This document shows, piece by piece, positions 1 through 9,064 of a stretch of DNA of 64,000 nucleotides. Origin of the DNA: Clostridia bacterium (GTDB lineage: Bacteria; Bacillota; Clostridia; TANB77; CAG-508); contig JAFXGW010000022.1 of assembly GCA_017536685.1 (NCBI GenBank), forward strand, positions 1-64,000, in the 5' to 3' direction. Position numbers and translations under genes: made by a program. The notes under the pieces are model-generated. The model worked only from the letters and a program-made list of their open reading frames with translations. It made no database searches and was not told the origin of the DNA. Position 1 is the stretch's first letter. The number at the start of each line of letters is the position of its first letter.

Positions 1-95
1 GCAAGTCTTGGACATTCAGCTGTACCACTTACTTTAGTACGAACTCTAGCATGTCTTCTATCTCTTTCAGCTTTTCTATTTATTTTGCTAATCAT
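1..95 (-). CDS. rplR: 50S ribosomal protein L18, N-terminal part
   Basis: The reverse strand from 95 reads MISKINRKAERDRRHARVRT and on into a VSGTAECPRL-type segment, which is the usual basic N-terminus of L18. The gene runs off the left edge, so only about 31 residues are present. L18 binds 5S rRNA with L5 in the central protuberance of the 50S subunit. A GAAAGGAG-type ribosome binding site lies just upstream, and it follows rplF in the standard spc order. Confidence 0.93.
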   Translation of the reverse strand, partial: MISKINRKAERDRRHARVRTKVSGTAECPRL

Positions 96-124
96 TATAT
101 TTCTCCTTTCTAGGTTTTTCCTTC

Positions 125-193
125 TAGGGGTATATCTAATCCCTTAAAATTATTTGGTATATTTTCCTTTAAGGGATTAAATATACCCCCTAA
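125..193. repeat. Long inverted repeat in the rplF-rplR spacer
   Basis: Two arms of about 24 nt (TAGGGGTATATCTAATCCC... and its near-perfect complement ending ATATACCCCCTA) flank an 18-nt AT-rich loop. The only differences are a C/T change and one extra G. In the operon transcript this would be a very stable hairpin just ahead of the rplR ribosome binding site. It has no U-tract, so it is not a standard terminator. It could be an RNA processing or stabilising hairpin, or a small mobile palindrome. Confidence 0.75.
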
Positions 194-242
194 AGTAAAC
201 TATAACCTAATATGAACATTATTTTAATTAGTCAATTAATTT

Positions 243-782
243 CTATTTTTTACCAGCTTTACCTTCTTTACGTCTAATAACTTCTTCAGCATATTTAATA
301 CCTTTACCTCTATATACTTCAGGTGGTCTTTTTGTTCTGATAACAGCTGTTGTTTGACCTACTAATTCTTTATCCATTCCTTTAACGATGATTTCGTTTT
401 GGTTTGGTACATCAAAAGTAATTCCTGCTGGAGCTTCAACTTCTACAGGATGAGAATAACCTAAATTTAATAATAAGTTATTTCCTTTTTTGCTTGCTCT
501 ATATCCAACACCATTTACTTCTAATTTTCTTTCGAATCCTTTTACTGTTCCTTCAATCATGTTATTTAATAATGTTCTTGTTAAACCATGTAAGCTTCTA
601 TTAGCTGGTTCGTTATCTGGTCTAACTATAGTTATAACATTACCATCAAGATTGATTTTCATATCTTTATGAAATTCTTTCTCTAAAGTTCCTTTAGGTC
701 CTTTTACAGTAACGTTTTGTCCGTTTACTTTTACTTCAACACCTTCTGGTACTGTAATAGGTTTATTTCCTATTCTAGACAT
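243..782 (-). CDS. rplF: 50S ribosomal protein L6
   Basis: This 179-aa protein has the L6 signature throughout: MSRIGNKPITVPEGV at the start, the first beta-rich domain to about residue 80, the second domain with KRPPEVYRGKGIKYAEE near the C-terminus, and a lysine-rich tail. L6 binds 23S rRNA near the sarcin-ricin loop and stabilises the factor-binding region. A GAGGAAATATAAAATG-type initiation region supports the start. It sits between rpsH and rplR in the conserved spc order, but both flanking spacers are unusually long and hairpin-rich. Confidence 0.98.
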   Translation of the reverse strand: MSRIGNKPITVPEGVEVKVNGQNVTVKGPKGTLEKEFHKDMKINLDGNVITIVRPDNEPANRSLHGLTRTLLNNMIEGTVKGFERKLEVNGVGYRASKKGNNLLLNLGYSHPVEVEAPAGITFDVPNQNEIIVKGMDKELVGQTTAVIRTKRPPEVYRGKGIKYAEEVIRRKEGKAGKK

Positions 783-860
783 TTTATATTTCCTCCTTCT
801 TTAAATTTTCTGCCTTAGCTTAAATTATTTTAAAGACATCTAATTAATTTTTTATATGAA

Positions 861-885
861 ATGTAAATTGCTTTGCAATTTACAT
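861..885 (-). repeat. Short perfect hairpin in the rpsH-rplF spacer
   Basis: An 11-bp perfect stem (ATGTAAATTGC / GCAATTTACAT) closes a TTT loop. It has no U-tract and lies just downstream of the tandem hairpins at 893-971 in the transcript, so the spacer is a three-hairpin array. Confidence 0.8.
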
Positions 886-892
886 ACTGACA

Positions 893-971
893 CTGTAACT
901 CAGCTTACGCTTCGCACAGTCTCGTGGTTACACATACTGTATCTCTAACTCAACCTTACGGTTTCGAAGAG
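893..971 (-). repeat. Two tandem, covarying hairpins with GTAA loops (rpsH-rplF spacer)
   Basis: On the transcript strand, hairpin 1 (971 to 943) is CTCT-TCGA-AACC-GTAA-GGTT-GAGTT-AGAG. Hairpin 2 (919 to 893) is CTGT-GCGA-AGC-GTAA-GCT-GAGTT-ACAG. Both share a GNRA-type GTAA tetraloop and the internal-loop strands CGA and GAGTT. The paired bases differ in compensating ways: CTCT/AGAG against CTGT/ACAG, and AACC/GGTT against AGC/GCT. The units are 50 nt apart and both are followed by a short conserved CATACTG complement. This suggests a structured RNA or a structured repeat rather than random spacer; its function is unknown. Confidence 0.65.
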
Positions 972-980
972 CTTCAGTAA

Positions 981-1379
981 TTACCAGATATAAGCTAATA
1001 CTTCTCCACCTATACCTAATTCTCTTGCTTTTTTATCTGTCATAATTCCTTTTGATGTAGAAATTAAAGCGATTCCTAATCCATTTAATACTTTTGGTAA
1101 TTCGTCTTTAGAAGCATAAATTCTTAAACCAGGTTTACTGATTCTTCTTAATCCATCTATAACTCTATTACCTTTCTCATCATATTTTAATGTGATTCTA
1201 ATTATTCCTTGAACATCGCTTTCGATTTCTTCAAAAGATTTAATATAACCTTCTTCAAGTAATGTTTCAGCAATAGCTTTTTTTATTTTTGATGATGGAA
1301 CATCAACTGTTTTGAATTTTTGGCTATTTGCATTTCTAATTCTTGTTAGCATATCTGCTATTGGGTCAGTTGTATTCAC
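981..1379 (-). CDS. rpsH: 30S ribosomal protein S8
   Basis: This 132-aa protein begins [18 protein letters not shown] and ends with the S8 core [26 protein letters not shown]. The start codon is GTG, placed by an AAAGGAGGG ribosome binding site about 8 nt upstream. S8 binds helix 21 of 16S rRNA and organises the platform. In E. coli S8 represses the spc operon by binding its mRNA; whether the structured spacer downstream of this gene has such a role is not shown. Confidence 0.98.
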   Translation of the reverse strand: MNTTDPIADMLTRIRNANSQKFKTVDVPSSKIKKAIAETLLEEGYIKSFEEIESDVQGIIRITLKYDEKGNRVIDGLRRISKPGLRIYASKDELPKVLNGLGIALISTSKGIMTDKKARELGIGGEVLAYIW

Positions 1380-1445
1380 TTTGTTTACCCTCCTTTTTCA
1401 ATATTTTTATTTCTTCATTTATTTTTAAATTTTTATTCAATTTTA

Positions 1446-1562
1446 AATATAAACAAGTATAGCTAGGCGAACGAGATAAAAATTTTATGCGCATACGAGT
1501 TGTATGTAATTAAAATTTTTATTGAAGTTCAACGACGCTAGACGACGTTTAGATTTAAAATT
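1446..1562 (-). repeat. Dispersed hairpin element, copy A (rpsN-rpsH spacer)
   Basis: Beginning directly after the rpsN stop codon, the transcript folds on itself. An outer stem pairs TTTTAAATCTAAAC with GTTTATATTTAAAA. An inner stem pairs ATAAAAATTTTA with TAAAATTTTTAT. The tip is CATAC-AACTC-GTATG. The left arm carries the block CGTCGTCTAGCGTCGTT, which recurs in copies B (2812-2932) and C (38969-39084). All three copies start within a few bases of a stop codon and have the same orientation relative to transcription. Confidence 0.75.
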
Positions 1563-1748
1563 CTACCAGCTTGCTTTTTTAACTCCTGGTATCTCTCCTT
1601 TATGAGCTAATTCTCTAAAGCAAACACGGCAAATTCCAAATTTTCTAATATATGAGTGTGGTCTTCCACAAATTTTGCATCTGTTATATTGTCTTGTAGC
1701 AAATTTTTGTGGTTTAGCACATTTTACTTTTAATGATTTTTTAGCCAT
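1563..1748 (-). CDS. rpsN: 30S ribosomal protein S14, zinc type
   Basis: This 61-aa protein is the short zinc-binding (type Z) form of S14. The zinc knuckle CKIC-x12-CRVC sits in the middle, followed by the conserved end [18 protein letters not shown]. It binds 16S rRNA in the head of the 30S subunit. The gene lies between rplE and rpsH, the usual Firmicutes position, and has a GGAGAAAAAAATG-type start region. Confidence 0.98.
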   Translation of the reverse strand: MAKKSLKVKCAKPQKFATRQYNRCKICGRPHSYIRKFGICRVCFRELAHKGEIPGVKKASW

Positions 1749-1826
1749 TTTTTTCTCCTTTCCTAAAACATCATTTATTGTAATAACTCAAGATTTTTTT
1801 GAGTCCGTGATAATTATTAATTTTAA

Positions 1827-2366
1827 TTATGCTCTAAATGGCATTCCTAATAATTTTAATAATTCTTTAGCTTCTTCATCAGATTTAGCTGTTGTTACGA
1901 ATATAATATCCATTCCTCTTAGTTTATCAACTTTATCATATTCGATTTCTGGGAATATTAATTGTTCTTTAACACCCATTGAGTAGTTTCCTCTACCATC
2001 AAAAGAATTAGCTGAAACTCCTCTGAAGTCTCTTACTCTAGGAAGTGCTACATTAAATAGTTTGTATGCGAAATCATACATTTTTCCTGCTCTTAATGTA
2101 ACTTTGCATCCTATTTTAGCTCCCTCTCTTAATTTGAATGCTGCGATTGATTTTTTAGCTTTTGTTACTATTGGTCTTTGACCTGTAATAATGCTTAAAT
2201 CATTCATAGCGTTATCTAAAGCTTTAGGATTATCTTTTGTTTCTCCTAATCCTATATTTATAACTATTTTCTCTAATTTAGGAACTTGCATTACTGATGA
2301 ATAATTAAATTTTTTCATCATTGCTGGAACTACTTCTTTTACATATTGTTCTTTAAGTGCTTCCAT
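1827..2366 (-). CDS. rplE: 50S ribosomal protein L5
   Basis: This 179-aa protein matches L5 along its length, with [21 protein letters not shown] near residue 35, the [20 protein letters not shown] segment, and [17 protein letters not shown] towards the C-terminus. L5 binds 5S rRNA and forms the bridge to the 30S head. An AAGGAGGACAAAAAGCAG-ATG region sets the start. A small ACTCAA/TTGAGT hairpin lies in the short spacer before rpsN. Confidence 0.98.
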   Translation of the reverse strand: MEALKEQYVKEVVPAMMKKFNYSSVMQVPKLEKIVINIGLGETKDNPKALDNAMNDLSIITGQRPIVTKAKKSIAAFKLREGAKIGCKVTLRAGKMYDFAYKLFNVALPRVRDFRGVSANSFDGRGNYSMGVKEQLIFPEIEYDKVDKLRGMDIIFVTTAKSDEEAKELLKLLGMPFRA

Positions 2367-2417
2367 CTGCTTTTTGTCCTCCTTCCATTAATTTTTTATT
2401 TATACGATTTTAATTTC

Positions 2418-2726
2418 TTATTTTAATTTTGCACCGCATTTTTTGCAAACACGTACTTTTTCACCTTTTTCTTCAACATATCCAACTTTTGTAGCTTTAC
2501 CGCATTTTGGACATACAACATTAACTTTTGCGCTATGTATTGCACATTCAACTGAGATAATTCCACTTTCGTCACCTTGTTTTCTGGCTTTAACGTGTTT
2601 TTTTCTAACATTTACACCTTTAACAACTAATTTGTTTGTTTTTGGTATAATTTCTAAAACTTCTCCTGTTTTTCCTTTATCATTTCCAGATAAAACTTTA
2701 ACAGTATCACCTTTTCTTATTCTCAA
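2418..2726 (-). CDS. rplX: 50S ribosomal protein L24 with C-terminal zinc ribbon
   Basis: The protein contains the KOW motif (RKGDTVKVLSGNDKGKTGEV) at the N-terminus and ends in a CPKC...CKKC zinc-ribbon tail, a variant seen in some Firmicutes. L24 is an early assembly protein that binds 23S rRNA at the exit-tunnel rim. A GTG at 2735 is in frame, but the GAGGTG ribosome binding site overlaps it. A TTG at 2726 lies about 6 nt after that site and gives the family-typical start (M)RIRKGDTV, so I prefer 2726 (102 aa). Confidence 0.93.
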   Translation of the reverse strand: MRIRKGDTVKVLSGNDKGKTGEVLEIIPKTNKLVVKGVNVRKKHVKARKQGDESGIISVECAIHSAKVNVVCPKCGKATKVGYVEEKGEKVRVCKKCGAKLK

Positions 2727-2811
2727 TTTATTCACCTCTTTTTCACGTTTATTTATAACTTAAGGTTGTAAGCAATTAAACTTACTTTACTCTAATATTT
2801 TAATTATTCAA

Positions 2812-2932
2812 ATTTTAATCAAAAGCTAGTGTAACTAGACAGATGAATTAAAAATTTAATGAGCGTACGTGGTGTACGTGATTTAAATTTTTAATGAAAT
2901 CTAACGACGTTAGACGACGCTTTTCATTAAAA
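2812..2932 (-). repeat. Dispersed hairpin element, copy B (rplN-rplX spacer)
   Basis: Starting at the rplN stop codon, the transcript carries CGTCGTCTAACGTCGTT, then an inner stem ATTAAAAATTTAA / TTAAATTTTTAAT. The tip is CGTAC-ACCAC-GTACG, and the outer arm TTTTGATTAAAATT closes against AATTTTAATGAAAA. The stem bases differ from copy A in compensating ways, while the fold and the CGTCGT block are kept. Confidence 0.75.
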
Positions 2933-3301
2933 TTATAGAACTTCTGGAGCTAAAGAAAGAATTTTCATATATTCTTTATCTCTTAATTCTCTAGCTACTG
3001 GTCCAAATATACGTGTTCCTTTTGGTGTTCCGTCTTCACGGATTATAACAGCTGCATTTTCATCAAATTTTAAATAAGAACCATCAGCTCTTCTAACACC
3101 TTTTTTAGTTCTTACAACTACAGCTTTTACAACTTCACCTTTTTTAACAACGCCACCTGGTGTAGCTGTTTTAACAGAAGCCATTATTATATCTCCAACT
3201 TCAGCATATTTTCTATGTGAACCACCTAAACATCTAATGCACATTAATTCTTTTGCACCAGTGTTGTCAGCTACTTTTAATTTAGTTTGTTGCTGTACCA
3301 T
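2933..3301 (-). CDS. rplN: 50S ribosomal protein L14
   Basis: This 122-aa protein has the full L14 pattern: [18 protein letters not shown] at the start, [17 protein letters not shown], and the end [29 protein letters not shown]14 contacts 16S rRNA at an intersubunit bridge and is the binding site of the silencing factor RsfS. A TAAAAGGAGG ribosome binding site precedes the ATG. Its stop codon is immediately followed by hairpin element B. Confidence 0.98.
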   Translation of the reverse strand: MVQQQTKLKVADNTGAKELMCIRCLGGSHRKYAEVGDIIMASVKTATPGGVVKKGEVVKAVVVRTKKGVRRADGSYLKFDENAAVIIREDGTPKGTRIFGPVARELRDKEYMKILSLAPEVL

Positions 3302-3354
3302 TATTAGTTCCTCCTTTTAAATTTTAACGATATATCTATTACAGATATTTATTT

Positions 3355-3615
3355 CTATTTAATAACTGCTTTCTCAACGATTCTTACAACTCTGAATCTT
3401 TTATCTTTTGATAAAGGTCTTGTTTCCATAACTTCTACTTTATCTCCAGCTTTACATTCGTTGTTTTCATCATGAGCTTTTAATTTATATGTTCTTTTAA
3501 CTGTTTTGCTATACATTGGGTGAGCAACTGAGTCTTCAACTGCTACTACAACTGTTTTATCCATTTTGTCAGATATTACAGTTCCAATCATAGTTTTACG
3601 AAGATTTCTTTCCAT
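3355..3615 (-). CDS. rpsQ: 30S ribosomal protein S17
   Basis: This 86-aa OB-fold protein has the S17 signatures [42 protein letters not shown] and [21 protein letters not shown]. It binds the 5' domain of 16S rRNA early in 30S assembly. The gene is 32 nt after rpmC with a GAAAGGAGAATTCCGAATG-type start. Confidence 0.98.
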   Translation of the reverse strand: MERNLRKTMIGTVISDKMDKTVVVAVEDSVAHPMYSKTVKRTYKLKAHDENNECKAGDKVEVMETRPLSKDKRFRVVRIVEKAVIK

Positions 3616-3647
3616 TCGGAATTCTCCTTTCTCTATAAATAATATTA

Positions 3648-3845
3648 TTAGTTATTTTTAAGTTCTCTTTCTCTTAAAACTGTTTTTATTCTAGCTATTT
3701 CTTTTCTAACTTCTTTTACTTTTAATGGATTATCTAATCCGTTAGTAGCTAGGCTAAATCTTAATTTAAATAATTCTGATTTTAATTCACCTAATTCTTT
3801 TTCAAGATCTTGTGAAGACATTTCTTTTAATTTATTATTTTTCAT
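3648..3845 (-). CDS. rpmC: 50S ribosomal protein L29
   Basis: This 65-aa, two-helix protein has the L29 motifs [22 protein letters not shown] and [24 protein letters not shown]29 lies at the tunnel exit near the trigger factor and SRP binding site. Its ATG shares one base with the rplP stop (TAATG), indicating translational coupling. Confidence 0.98.
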   Translation of the reverse strand: MKNNKLKEMSSQDLEKELGELKSELFKLRFSLATNGLDNPLKVKEVRKEIARIKTVLRERELKNN

Positions 3846-4276
3846 TATTTGTCGCCTCCTACTTCAGATTCTCTTCTAACGAATTTTGTTTGAACTGGTA
3901 ATTTTTGAGCAGCAAGTCTTAAAGCTTCTCTTGCAACATCTTCTGTTACACCTTCAATCTCAAACATAACTCTACCTGGTTTAACTACAGCTACCCAATA
4001 TTCTGGAGCTCCTTTACCTTTACCCATACGAGTTTCAGCAGGTTTTTTAGTTACAGGTTTGTCTGGGAATATTTTAATCCAAACTTTTCCACCTCTTTTG
4101 ATGAAACGTGTCATCGCAACTCTGGCAGCTTCGATTTGGTTTGATTTGATCCATCCAGCTGTTGTAGCTTGTAATCCGTATTCTCCCTCATTTACTACAT
4201 TTCCTCTAGTAGCACATCCTCTATTTCTACCTTTTTGTTGTTTTCTAAATTTTGTTCTTTTTGGTAATAATGGCAT
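3845..4276 (-). CDS. rplP: 50S ribosomal protein L16
   Basis: This 143-aa protein has typical L16 segments: [20 protein letters not shown], the [20 protein letters not shown] core, and [20 protein letters not shown]. It binds 23S rRNA near the A-site tRNA elbow. It overlaps rpsC by one base (TAATG) and rpmC by one base, so the three genes are tightly coupled. Confidence 0.98.
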   Translation of the reverse strand: MPLLPKRTKFRKQQKGRNRGCATRGNVVNEGEYGLQATTAGWIKSNQIEAARVAMTRFIKRGGKVWIKIFPDKPVTKKPAETRMGKGKGAPEYWVAVVKPGRVMFEIEGVTEDVAREALRLAAQKLPVQTKFVRRESEVGGDK

Positions 4277-4935
4277 TAGTCGTTACCTCCTTTTGCTTCT
4301 TTTTTAGCTGGAAGAACTTCTCCTTTATAAATCCAAACTTTAACACCGATTTTTCCGTATGTTGTGTCAGCTTCATAGAATCCATAGTCTATATCAGCTC
4401 TTAATGTTTGAAGTGGTATAGTACCTTCTTTATAGAATTCTGTTCTTGCCATATCAGCTCCACCTAATCTTCCAGATACAGCTGTTTTAATACCTAATGC
4501 TCCAGCTTTCATAGCTTTTTGCATTGATTGTTTCATTGCTCTTCTGAATGAAATTCTTCTTTCTAGTTGGCCTGCAATACTTTCAGCTACTAATTGAGCA
4601 TCTGTATCAATATTTTTAACCTCTACTATATTTAAGTTTACTTCTTTGTTTATCATTTTCTCAAGTTCTGCTTTTAATGCTTCTGAAAGGTTTCCACCTT
4701 TACCAATAACTAAACCTGGTTTAGCTGTGTAAACATTAACTTTTACGAATTTAGCAGTTCTTTCGATTTCTATTTTTGAAATTCCACTAATAAATAGTTT
4801 CTTTTTAACATATTCACGAATTTTATGGTCTTCAACTAAGTAATCAGCAAAGTTTTTAGAATCTGCATACCATTTAGAATTCCAATCTTTGATAACTCCT
4901 ACTCTTATTCCATTTGGATGAACTTTTTGTCCCAT
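4276..4935 (-). CDS. rpsC: 30S ribosomal protein S3
   Basis: This 219-aa protein begins [20 protein letters not shown]. It contains the KH domain with the GLVIGKGG loop at about residue 75 and the C-terminal domain ending [28 protein letters not shown]3 forms part of the mRNA entry tunnel and its helicase activity. A GGAGGATATTTACG-ATG region gives the start. It follows rplV by about 20 nt. Confidence 0.98.
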   Translation of the reverse strand: MGQKVHPNGIRVGVIKDWNSKWYADSKNFADYLVEDHKIREYVKKKLFISGISKIEIERTAKFVKVNVYTAKPGLVIGKGGNLSEALKAELEKMINKEVNLNIVEVKNIDTDAQLVAESIAGQLERRISFRRAMKQSMQKAMKAGALGIKTAVSGRLGGADMARTEFYKEGTIPLQTLRADIDYGFYEADTTYGKIGVKVWIYKGEVLPAKKEAKGGND

Positions 4936-4955
4936 CGTAAATATCCTCCTTTCTC

Positions 4956-5312
4956 TTATTTACTCTCTCTTAAAACTATTGTTATATGACTTGTTCTTTT
5001 TCTAATTCTTACTGCTGAACCTTTTGCAGCTGGTCTAATTCTTTTTAATGTTGGACCTTGATTTGCATAAATTTCTGCAACAAATAGGTTAGCTCTATTC
5101 ATGAAATGATTATTTTCAGCATTTGCGATAGCTGAGTTTAATAATTTTTCTAATAATTCAGCTGAAGCTTTTGGTGCGAATTTAACTATTCTTTGAGCTT
5201 CTTCTACACTTTTTCCTCTTAATAAGTCAGCAACTATTTTAACTTTTCTAGCTGAAATTCTTGCATAACTTAGAGTAGCTCTTGCTTCTACTACTTGAGT
5301 TTTTTCTCCCAC
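4956..5312 (-). CDS. rplV: 50S ribosomal protein L22
   Basis: This 118-aa protein shows the L22 core [30 protein letters not shown] and the tunnel-lining hairpin ending [24 protein letters not shown]. The tip of that hairpin lines the nascent peptide tunnel and is a known site of macrolide-resistance changes. Nothing unusual is visible in it here. An AAAGGAGGAAATAACAGTG region precedes the GTG start. Confidence 0.97.
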   Translation of the reverse strand: MGEKTQVVEARATLSYARISARKVKIVADLLRGKSVEEAQRIVKFAPKASAELLEKLLNSAIANAENNHFMNRANLFVAEIYANQGPTLKRIRPAAKGSAVRIRKRTSHITIVLRESK

Positions 5313-5374
5313 TGTTATTTCCTCCTTTTATTTTAAACTCTAAACATTTCTCTATTTTAGAGTTATACTTTTAT

Positions 5375-5650
5375 TTATTTTTTTGTTGTTTTGTCTCCTG
5401 CGTGTCCTTTAAATGTTCTTGTAGGAGCAAATTCTCCTAATTTATGACCGATCATTTCTTCTGAAATATATACAGGAACATGTTTTCTACCATCATGAAC
5501 AGCTATTGTGTGTCCAACCATTTGTGGATAAATAGTAGATGTTCTTGACCATGTTTTTAATACTTCTTTTTTACCTGTTTCATTCATAGCTTCAACTCTT
5601 TTTAAAAGCTCTGGTGCAACATAAGGTATTTTTTTGCTTGATCTTGACAT
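5375..5650 (-). CDS. rpsS: 30S ribosomal protein S19
   Basis: This 91-aa protein has the S19 pattern [50 protein letters not shown] and [26 protein letters not shown]. It sits in the 30S head with S13. An AAGGAAGGAGAAAATCA-ATG type region sets the start, 75 nt after the rplB stop. Confidence 0.98.
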   Translation of the reverse strand: MSRSSKKIPYVAPELLKRVEAMNETGKKEVLKTWSRTSTIYPQMVGHTIAVHDGRKHVPVYISEEMIGHKLGEFAPTRTFKGHAGDKTTKK

Positions 5651-5725
5651 TGATTTTCTCCTTCCTTGATATTTATATCAATTATATGATGTATGATTAT
5701 TTGTAATAATTTTAAACAAACAATC

Positions 5726-6553
5726 TTATTTTCTTCTTTTAACAATAAATTTGTTAGATAATTTCTTTTTATTTCTTGTTTTATATCCAAGTGCTGGTTT
5801 ACCCCAAGGAGTCATAGGTCCACTATGTCCAACTGGTGCTCTACCTTCACCACCACCATGAGGGTGATCGTTAGGGTTCATAACAGATCCTCTTACTGAA
5901 GGTCTGATACCTAAATGTCTTGTTCTACCAGCTTTACCTAATTTAATATTTTCATGATCGCTGTTTCCGATTGTTCCAACTGTAGCTCTACATCTTACAG
6001 AAACTAATCTCATTTCTCCTGATGGAAGTCTTACGTGAGCATAAGCTCCTTCTTTAGCCATTAATTGAGCTTCTTGTCCAGCTGATCTTACTAATTTTCC
6101 ACCTTGTCCTGGATTTAATTCAATGTTATGAATTAATGTACCAACAGGGATGTTAGAAATTGGCATTGCATTTCCTGGTTTGATATCTGCGTTTTCTCCA
6201 GAAACTACTTTGTCACCATCTGTTAATCCTTGTGGTGCTAAGATGTAACTTTTTGTTCCATCTTCATATTGGATTAAAGCGATATTTGCACTTCTGTTTG
6301 GATCATATTCGATACCAACAACTGTAGCTGTCATATCATCTTTTAATCTTTTAAAATCTATTACTCTATATTTTTGTCTGTTTCCACCACCTTGATGTCT
6401 AACTGTTATTCTACCATATGAATTTCTACCTGAATTTTTCTTTTTAGCTTCTAATAGAGATTTTTCTGGAGTTTTTTTAGTGATTTCTTCAAATGTTGAA
6501 GTTGTCATATTTCTTCTTGATGGTGTATATGGTCTAAAATGTTTAATTCCCAT
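5726..6553 (-). CDS. rplB: 50S ribosomal protein L2
   Basis: This 275-aa protein matches L2 throughout: [16 protein letters not shown] at the start, [23 protein letters not shown], and the C-terminal [21 protein letters not shown] segment with the histidine important near the peptidyl-transferase centre. It is one of the most conserved primary 23S-binding proteins. An AAAAGGAGAGAATTAAAA-ATG region gives the start. Confidence 0.98.
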   Translation of the reverse strand: MGIKHFRPYTPSRRNMTTSTFEEITKKTPEKSLLEAKKKNSGRNSYGRITVRHQGGGNRQKYRVIDFKRLKDDMTATVVGIEYDPNRSANIALIQYEDGTKSYILAPQGLTDGDKVVSGENADIKPGNAMPISNIPVGTLIHNIELNPGQGGKLVRSAGQEAQLMAKEGAYAHVRLPSGEMRLVSVRCRATVGTIGNSDHENIKLGKAGRTRHLGIRPSVRGSVMNPNDHPHGGGEGRAPVGHSGPMTPWGKPALGYKTRNKKKLSNKFIVKRRK

Positions 6554-6617
6554 TTTTAATTCTCTCCTTTTAATATTTATTCTCTGGGTTATTTCCCAAT
6601 AATTTTTCGAACTATTC

Positions 6618-6965
6618 TTAAGCTCCCATTATTTCATCAATTGATGTTTTATATTTTTTAGAAACTTTAACTGTTTTTCCACCTTTTCCTAAATATTTCA
6701 TATCAGAAACATTTGTATCTATAGTAACTATAGCTTTTTTCCAATCTGAAGTTCTACCTTGGTGTACTCCAACTCTTTTTTCTTTTCCTTTTACTGTCAT
6801 AGTATTAACTTTTAATACTTTTACTTCAAATAATTTTTCAACAGCATTTTTAACATCTACTTTTGTTGCTTTTTTTGCAACTCTGAAAGTGTATTTTCCT
6901 TCTTGCATATCAGCGCTACTTTTTTCAGTAACAACTGGAGCTAATATAATTTCTTCTGCTACCAT
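6618..6965 (-). CDS. rplW: 50S ribosomal protein L23
   Basis: This protein of 115 aa has the L23 features [38 protein letters not shown] and the loop [25 protein letters not shown]23 sits at the tunnel exit and is the main docking site for trigger factor and SRP. Its start lies 2 nt after the rplD stop, so the two genes are coupled. Confidence 0.97.
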   Translation of the reverse strand: MVAEEIILAPVVTEKSSADMQEGKYTFRVAKKATKVDVKNAVEKLFEVKVLKVNTMTVKGKEKRVGVHQGRTSDWKKAIVTIDTNVSDMKYLGKGGKTVKVSKKYKTSIDEIMGA

Positions 6966-6967
6966 AA

Positions 6968-7591
6968 TTATGCGTACACCTCCTCTAATTTTTTGATTGT
7001 ATCAACTGTTAAAACTAATTTTTTATATCTTAATAAATCATATACGTTGATTGTATTAACTGATCCTGTTTTAACATTTTCTAAATTTCTAGCTGATTTT
7101 TGAACTTTTTCATCGCTAGAAGCTAATACTACGAATGCTTTTTCTTCAACTTTTAAGTTTTTCATAGCTGTAGCCATTTGTTTTGTTTTGATTTCTTTGA
7201 AATCAAATTTATCTACAACAACTAAGTTGTTTTCTAATACTTTTGAGCTTAATAAAGATTTGATTGCTAATTGTCTTTCTTTTTTATTAACTCTATATTT
7301 ATATGATCTTGGTTTTGGTCCTAAAGCGATACCACCTTTGATCCATTGTGGAGCTCTGATAGATCCTTGTCTTGCTCTACCTGTTCCTTTTTGTCTCCAA
7401 GGTTTTCTTCCACCGCCTCTAACTTCTGCTCTTGTTTTTGTACTTTGTGTACCTTGTCTTTGATTAGCTAAGTAGTTAACTAAAACACTGTGTACAACTG
7501 CTTCGTTTGGCTCAATTCCAAAGATTTCTTCTTTTAAATCTAAAGATTTAACCTTTTTTCCTTCTATATTATATACATCTATACTTGGCAT
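6968..7591 (-). CDS. rplD: 50S ribosomal protein L4
   Basis: This 207-aa protein carries the L4 extended loop [19 protein letters not shown] and the [22 protein letters not shown] segment. L4 lines the exit tunnel and is an assembly initiator. In E. coli it also represses the S10 operon through the leader RNA; this function is not established for Clostridia. A GAAGGAGGAAGATTAA-ATG region gives the start. Confidence 0.98.
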   Translation of the reverse strand: MPSIDVYNIEGKKVKSLDLKEEIFGIEPNEAVVHSVLVNYLANQRQGTQSTKTRAEVRGGGRKPWRQKGTGRARQGSIRAPQWIKGGIALGPKPRSYKYRVNKKERQLAIKSLLSSKVLENNLVVVDKFDFKEIKTKQMATAMKNLKVEEKAFVVLASSDEKVQKSARNLENVKTGSVNTINVYDLLRYKKLVLTVDTIKKLEEVYA

Positions 7592-7610
7592 TTAATCTTC
7601 CTCCTTCCTT

Positions 7611-8249
7611 CTATTTAGATGCTTTTACTGATAATTTTATTTTTAAAATGCTTCCTTTATTTCCAGGAACTGATCCTTTGATTAATAATGCATTTTTATC
7701 TAAGTCTACTTTTACAACTTCTAGATTTTGTACAGTAACTTTTTCAACACCCATATGTCCTGGTAATTTTTTACCTTTAAATACTCTACCTGGTGTTGAT
7801 GTAGATCCCATTGAACCTGGTCTTCTATGATACATAGAACCATGTCCCATTGGTCCTCTGTGTTGTCCATGACGTTTAATAACACCTTGGAAACCTTTTC
7901 CTTTTGTTATACCTTGAATGTCAACTTTTTCTCCAGCTACGAAAGTATCAACTTTTAATTCGTCTCCTACTTTTACATTTGCTAAGCATTCTTCACAAGC
8001 TCTAAATTCTCTTAAGTGTTTAGTAGCTTTTACGTTTGCTTTTTTGAAGTGTCCATTTTCTGGTTTGTTAACTTTGTTTTCTTTAACTTCACCAAAACCT
8101 AATTGAACAGCATTGTATCCATCTGTTTCAACTGTTTTGATTTGAACTACTGAACATGGTCCAGCTTCTATAACTGTTACTGGAACAACTACACCTTTTT
8201 CATCGAAAACTTGTGTCATTCCAACTTTTCTTCCTATTAATGTTTTCAT
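7611..8249 (-). CDS. rplC: 50S ribosomal protein L3
   Basis: This 212-aa protein shows [32 protein letters not shown] at the N-terminus and [36 protein letters not shown], the extension that reaches the peptidyl-transferase centre. The AGGAGGAAAAAATG start region is 18 nt downstream of a small hairpin (8268-8283, GCTGAT-GAAA-ATCAGC) in the 142-nt spacer after rpsJ. Confidence 0.98.
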   Translation of the reverse strand: MKTLIGRKVGMTQVFDEKGVVVPVTVIEAGPCSVVQIKTVETDGYNAVQLGFGEVKENKVNKPENGHFKKANVKATKHLREFRACEECLANVKVGDELKVDTFVAGEKVDIQGITKGKGFQGVIKRHGQHRGPMGHGSMYHRRPGSMGSTSTPGRVFKGKKLPGHMGVEKVTVQNLEVVKVDLDKNALLIKGSVPGNKGSILKIKLSVKASK

Positions 8250-8391
8250 TTTTTCCTCCTACTATTGGCTGATTTTCATCAGCTTGGTTTGATTTTTAAA
8301 TTTCTTTCTTATTAATTAATACTGATACTTAAATTATTTTTTCTTCTCATTAGCCTAGTCTTTAATTATAACTTAACTAACATTTTTATTC

Positions 8392-8721
8392 CTATAATTT
8401 AATTTCTATATCAACACCTGCTGGTAAATCTAATTTCATTAAGCTATCAACAGTTTTTTGTGTTGGATAAAGAATATCAATAACTCTTTTGTGTGTTCTC
8501 ATTTCAAATTGTTCTCTTGAATCTTTATGTTTGTGTGGAGAACGTAAGATTGTTACGATTTCTTTTTCTGTTGGAAGTGGAATAGGACCTGAAACTTTTG
8601 CTCCTGTTCTCTTAGCAGTATCAACTATTTTTTCAGCTGACTGATCTAAAACAACATAATCATAAGCTTTTAATCTTATTCTAATTTTGTCACTTCCTAC
8701 TTTTGTGTTTGATGTTGCCAT
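8392..8721 (-). CDS. rpsJ: 30S ribosomal protein S10 (NusE)
   Basis: This 109-aa protein matches S10: [44 protein letters not shown] and the ending [16 protein letters not shown]. It is both a 30S head protein and the antitermination partner of NusB. It is the first gene of the operon, with an AAGGAGGGAAAATTTAAATG start region. It is preceded by a long leader and a strong promoter. The str operon is not adjacent within the window. Confidence 0.98.
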   Translation of the reverse strand: MATSNTKVGSDKIRIRLKAYDYVVLDQSAEKIVDTAKRTGAKVSGPIPLPTEKEIVTILRSPHKHKDSREQFEMRTHKRVIDILYPTQKTVDSLMKLDLPAGVDIEIKL

Positions 8722-8968
8722 TTAAATTTTCCCTCCTTAAATAATATTATGGCTAACGGCAAGTTATCAACGTACCCTGGTGTTTCTTTAAACCCCATTT
8801 TTAAATCCAAGCCCTCTTTAGTATTCAAAAAATATTGAATTACAATTTTGTCTTGGATAAGTATGTACATTTATCAAACTTATCGCCTGGTCTAAGCCTA
8901 GACATGCTCCACAGAAGTTCCCTCCACTATTAGTGTAGCCACATTCTGCTTCTTCGCTTTATCTCATG
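8722..8968 (-). promoter_or_regulatory. Structured leader of the S10 operon (candidate regulatory RNA)
   Basis: About 240 nt of transcript separate the promoter from rpsJ. I see local stems GATAAGT / ACTTATC (8856-8884), TCTAGG-CTTAGA near 8891-8902, and an AT-rich arm near 8820-8845. The GC content and length exceed those of ordinary spacer here. Long S10 leaders are the site of autogenous control in other bacteria, so a ribosomal-protein leader is plausible. I cannot assign it to a known leader family from the sequence alone. Confidence 0.5.
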
Positions 8969-8975
8969 CTAAACT

Positions 8976-9004
8976 ATTATACTACGGGTATAAGCCTTTG
9001 TCAA
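8976..9004 (-). promoter_or_regulatory. Consensus sigma-A promoter of the S10 operon
   Basis: The reverse strand carries TTGACA (9004-8999), a 17-nt spacer and TATAAT (8981-8976). This perfect match to the vegetative consensus fits an operon that must be transcribed very strongly. Confidence 0.9.
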
Positions 9005-9064
9005 CTATTTTTTTACATATTTTTTACATTTTTCCAATATTATTTTTATATTATTATTTATTAA

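Noticed and set aside
8885-8970. A GC-richer stretch in the S10 leader that looked like a tRNA or other small RNA gene.
   Set aside because: No cloverleaf, anticodon arm or CCA-end fits; it is better explained as part of the leader.
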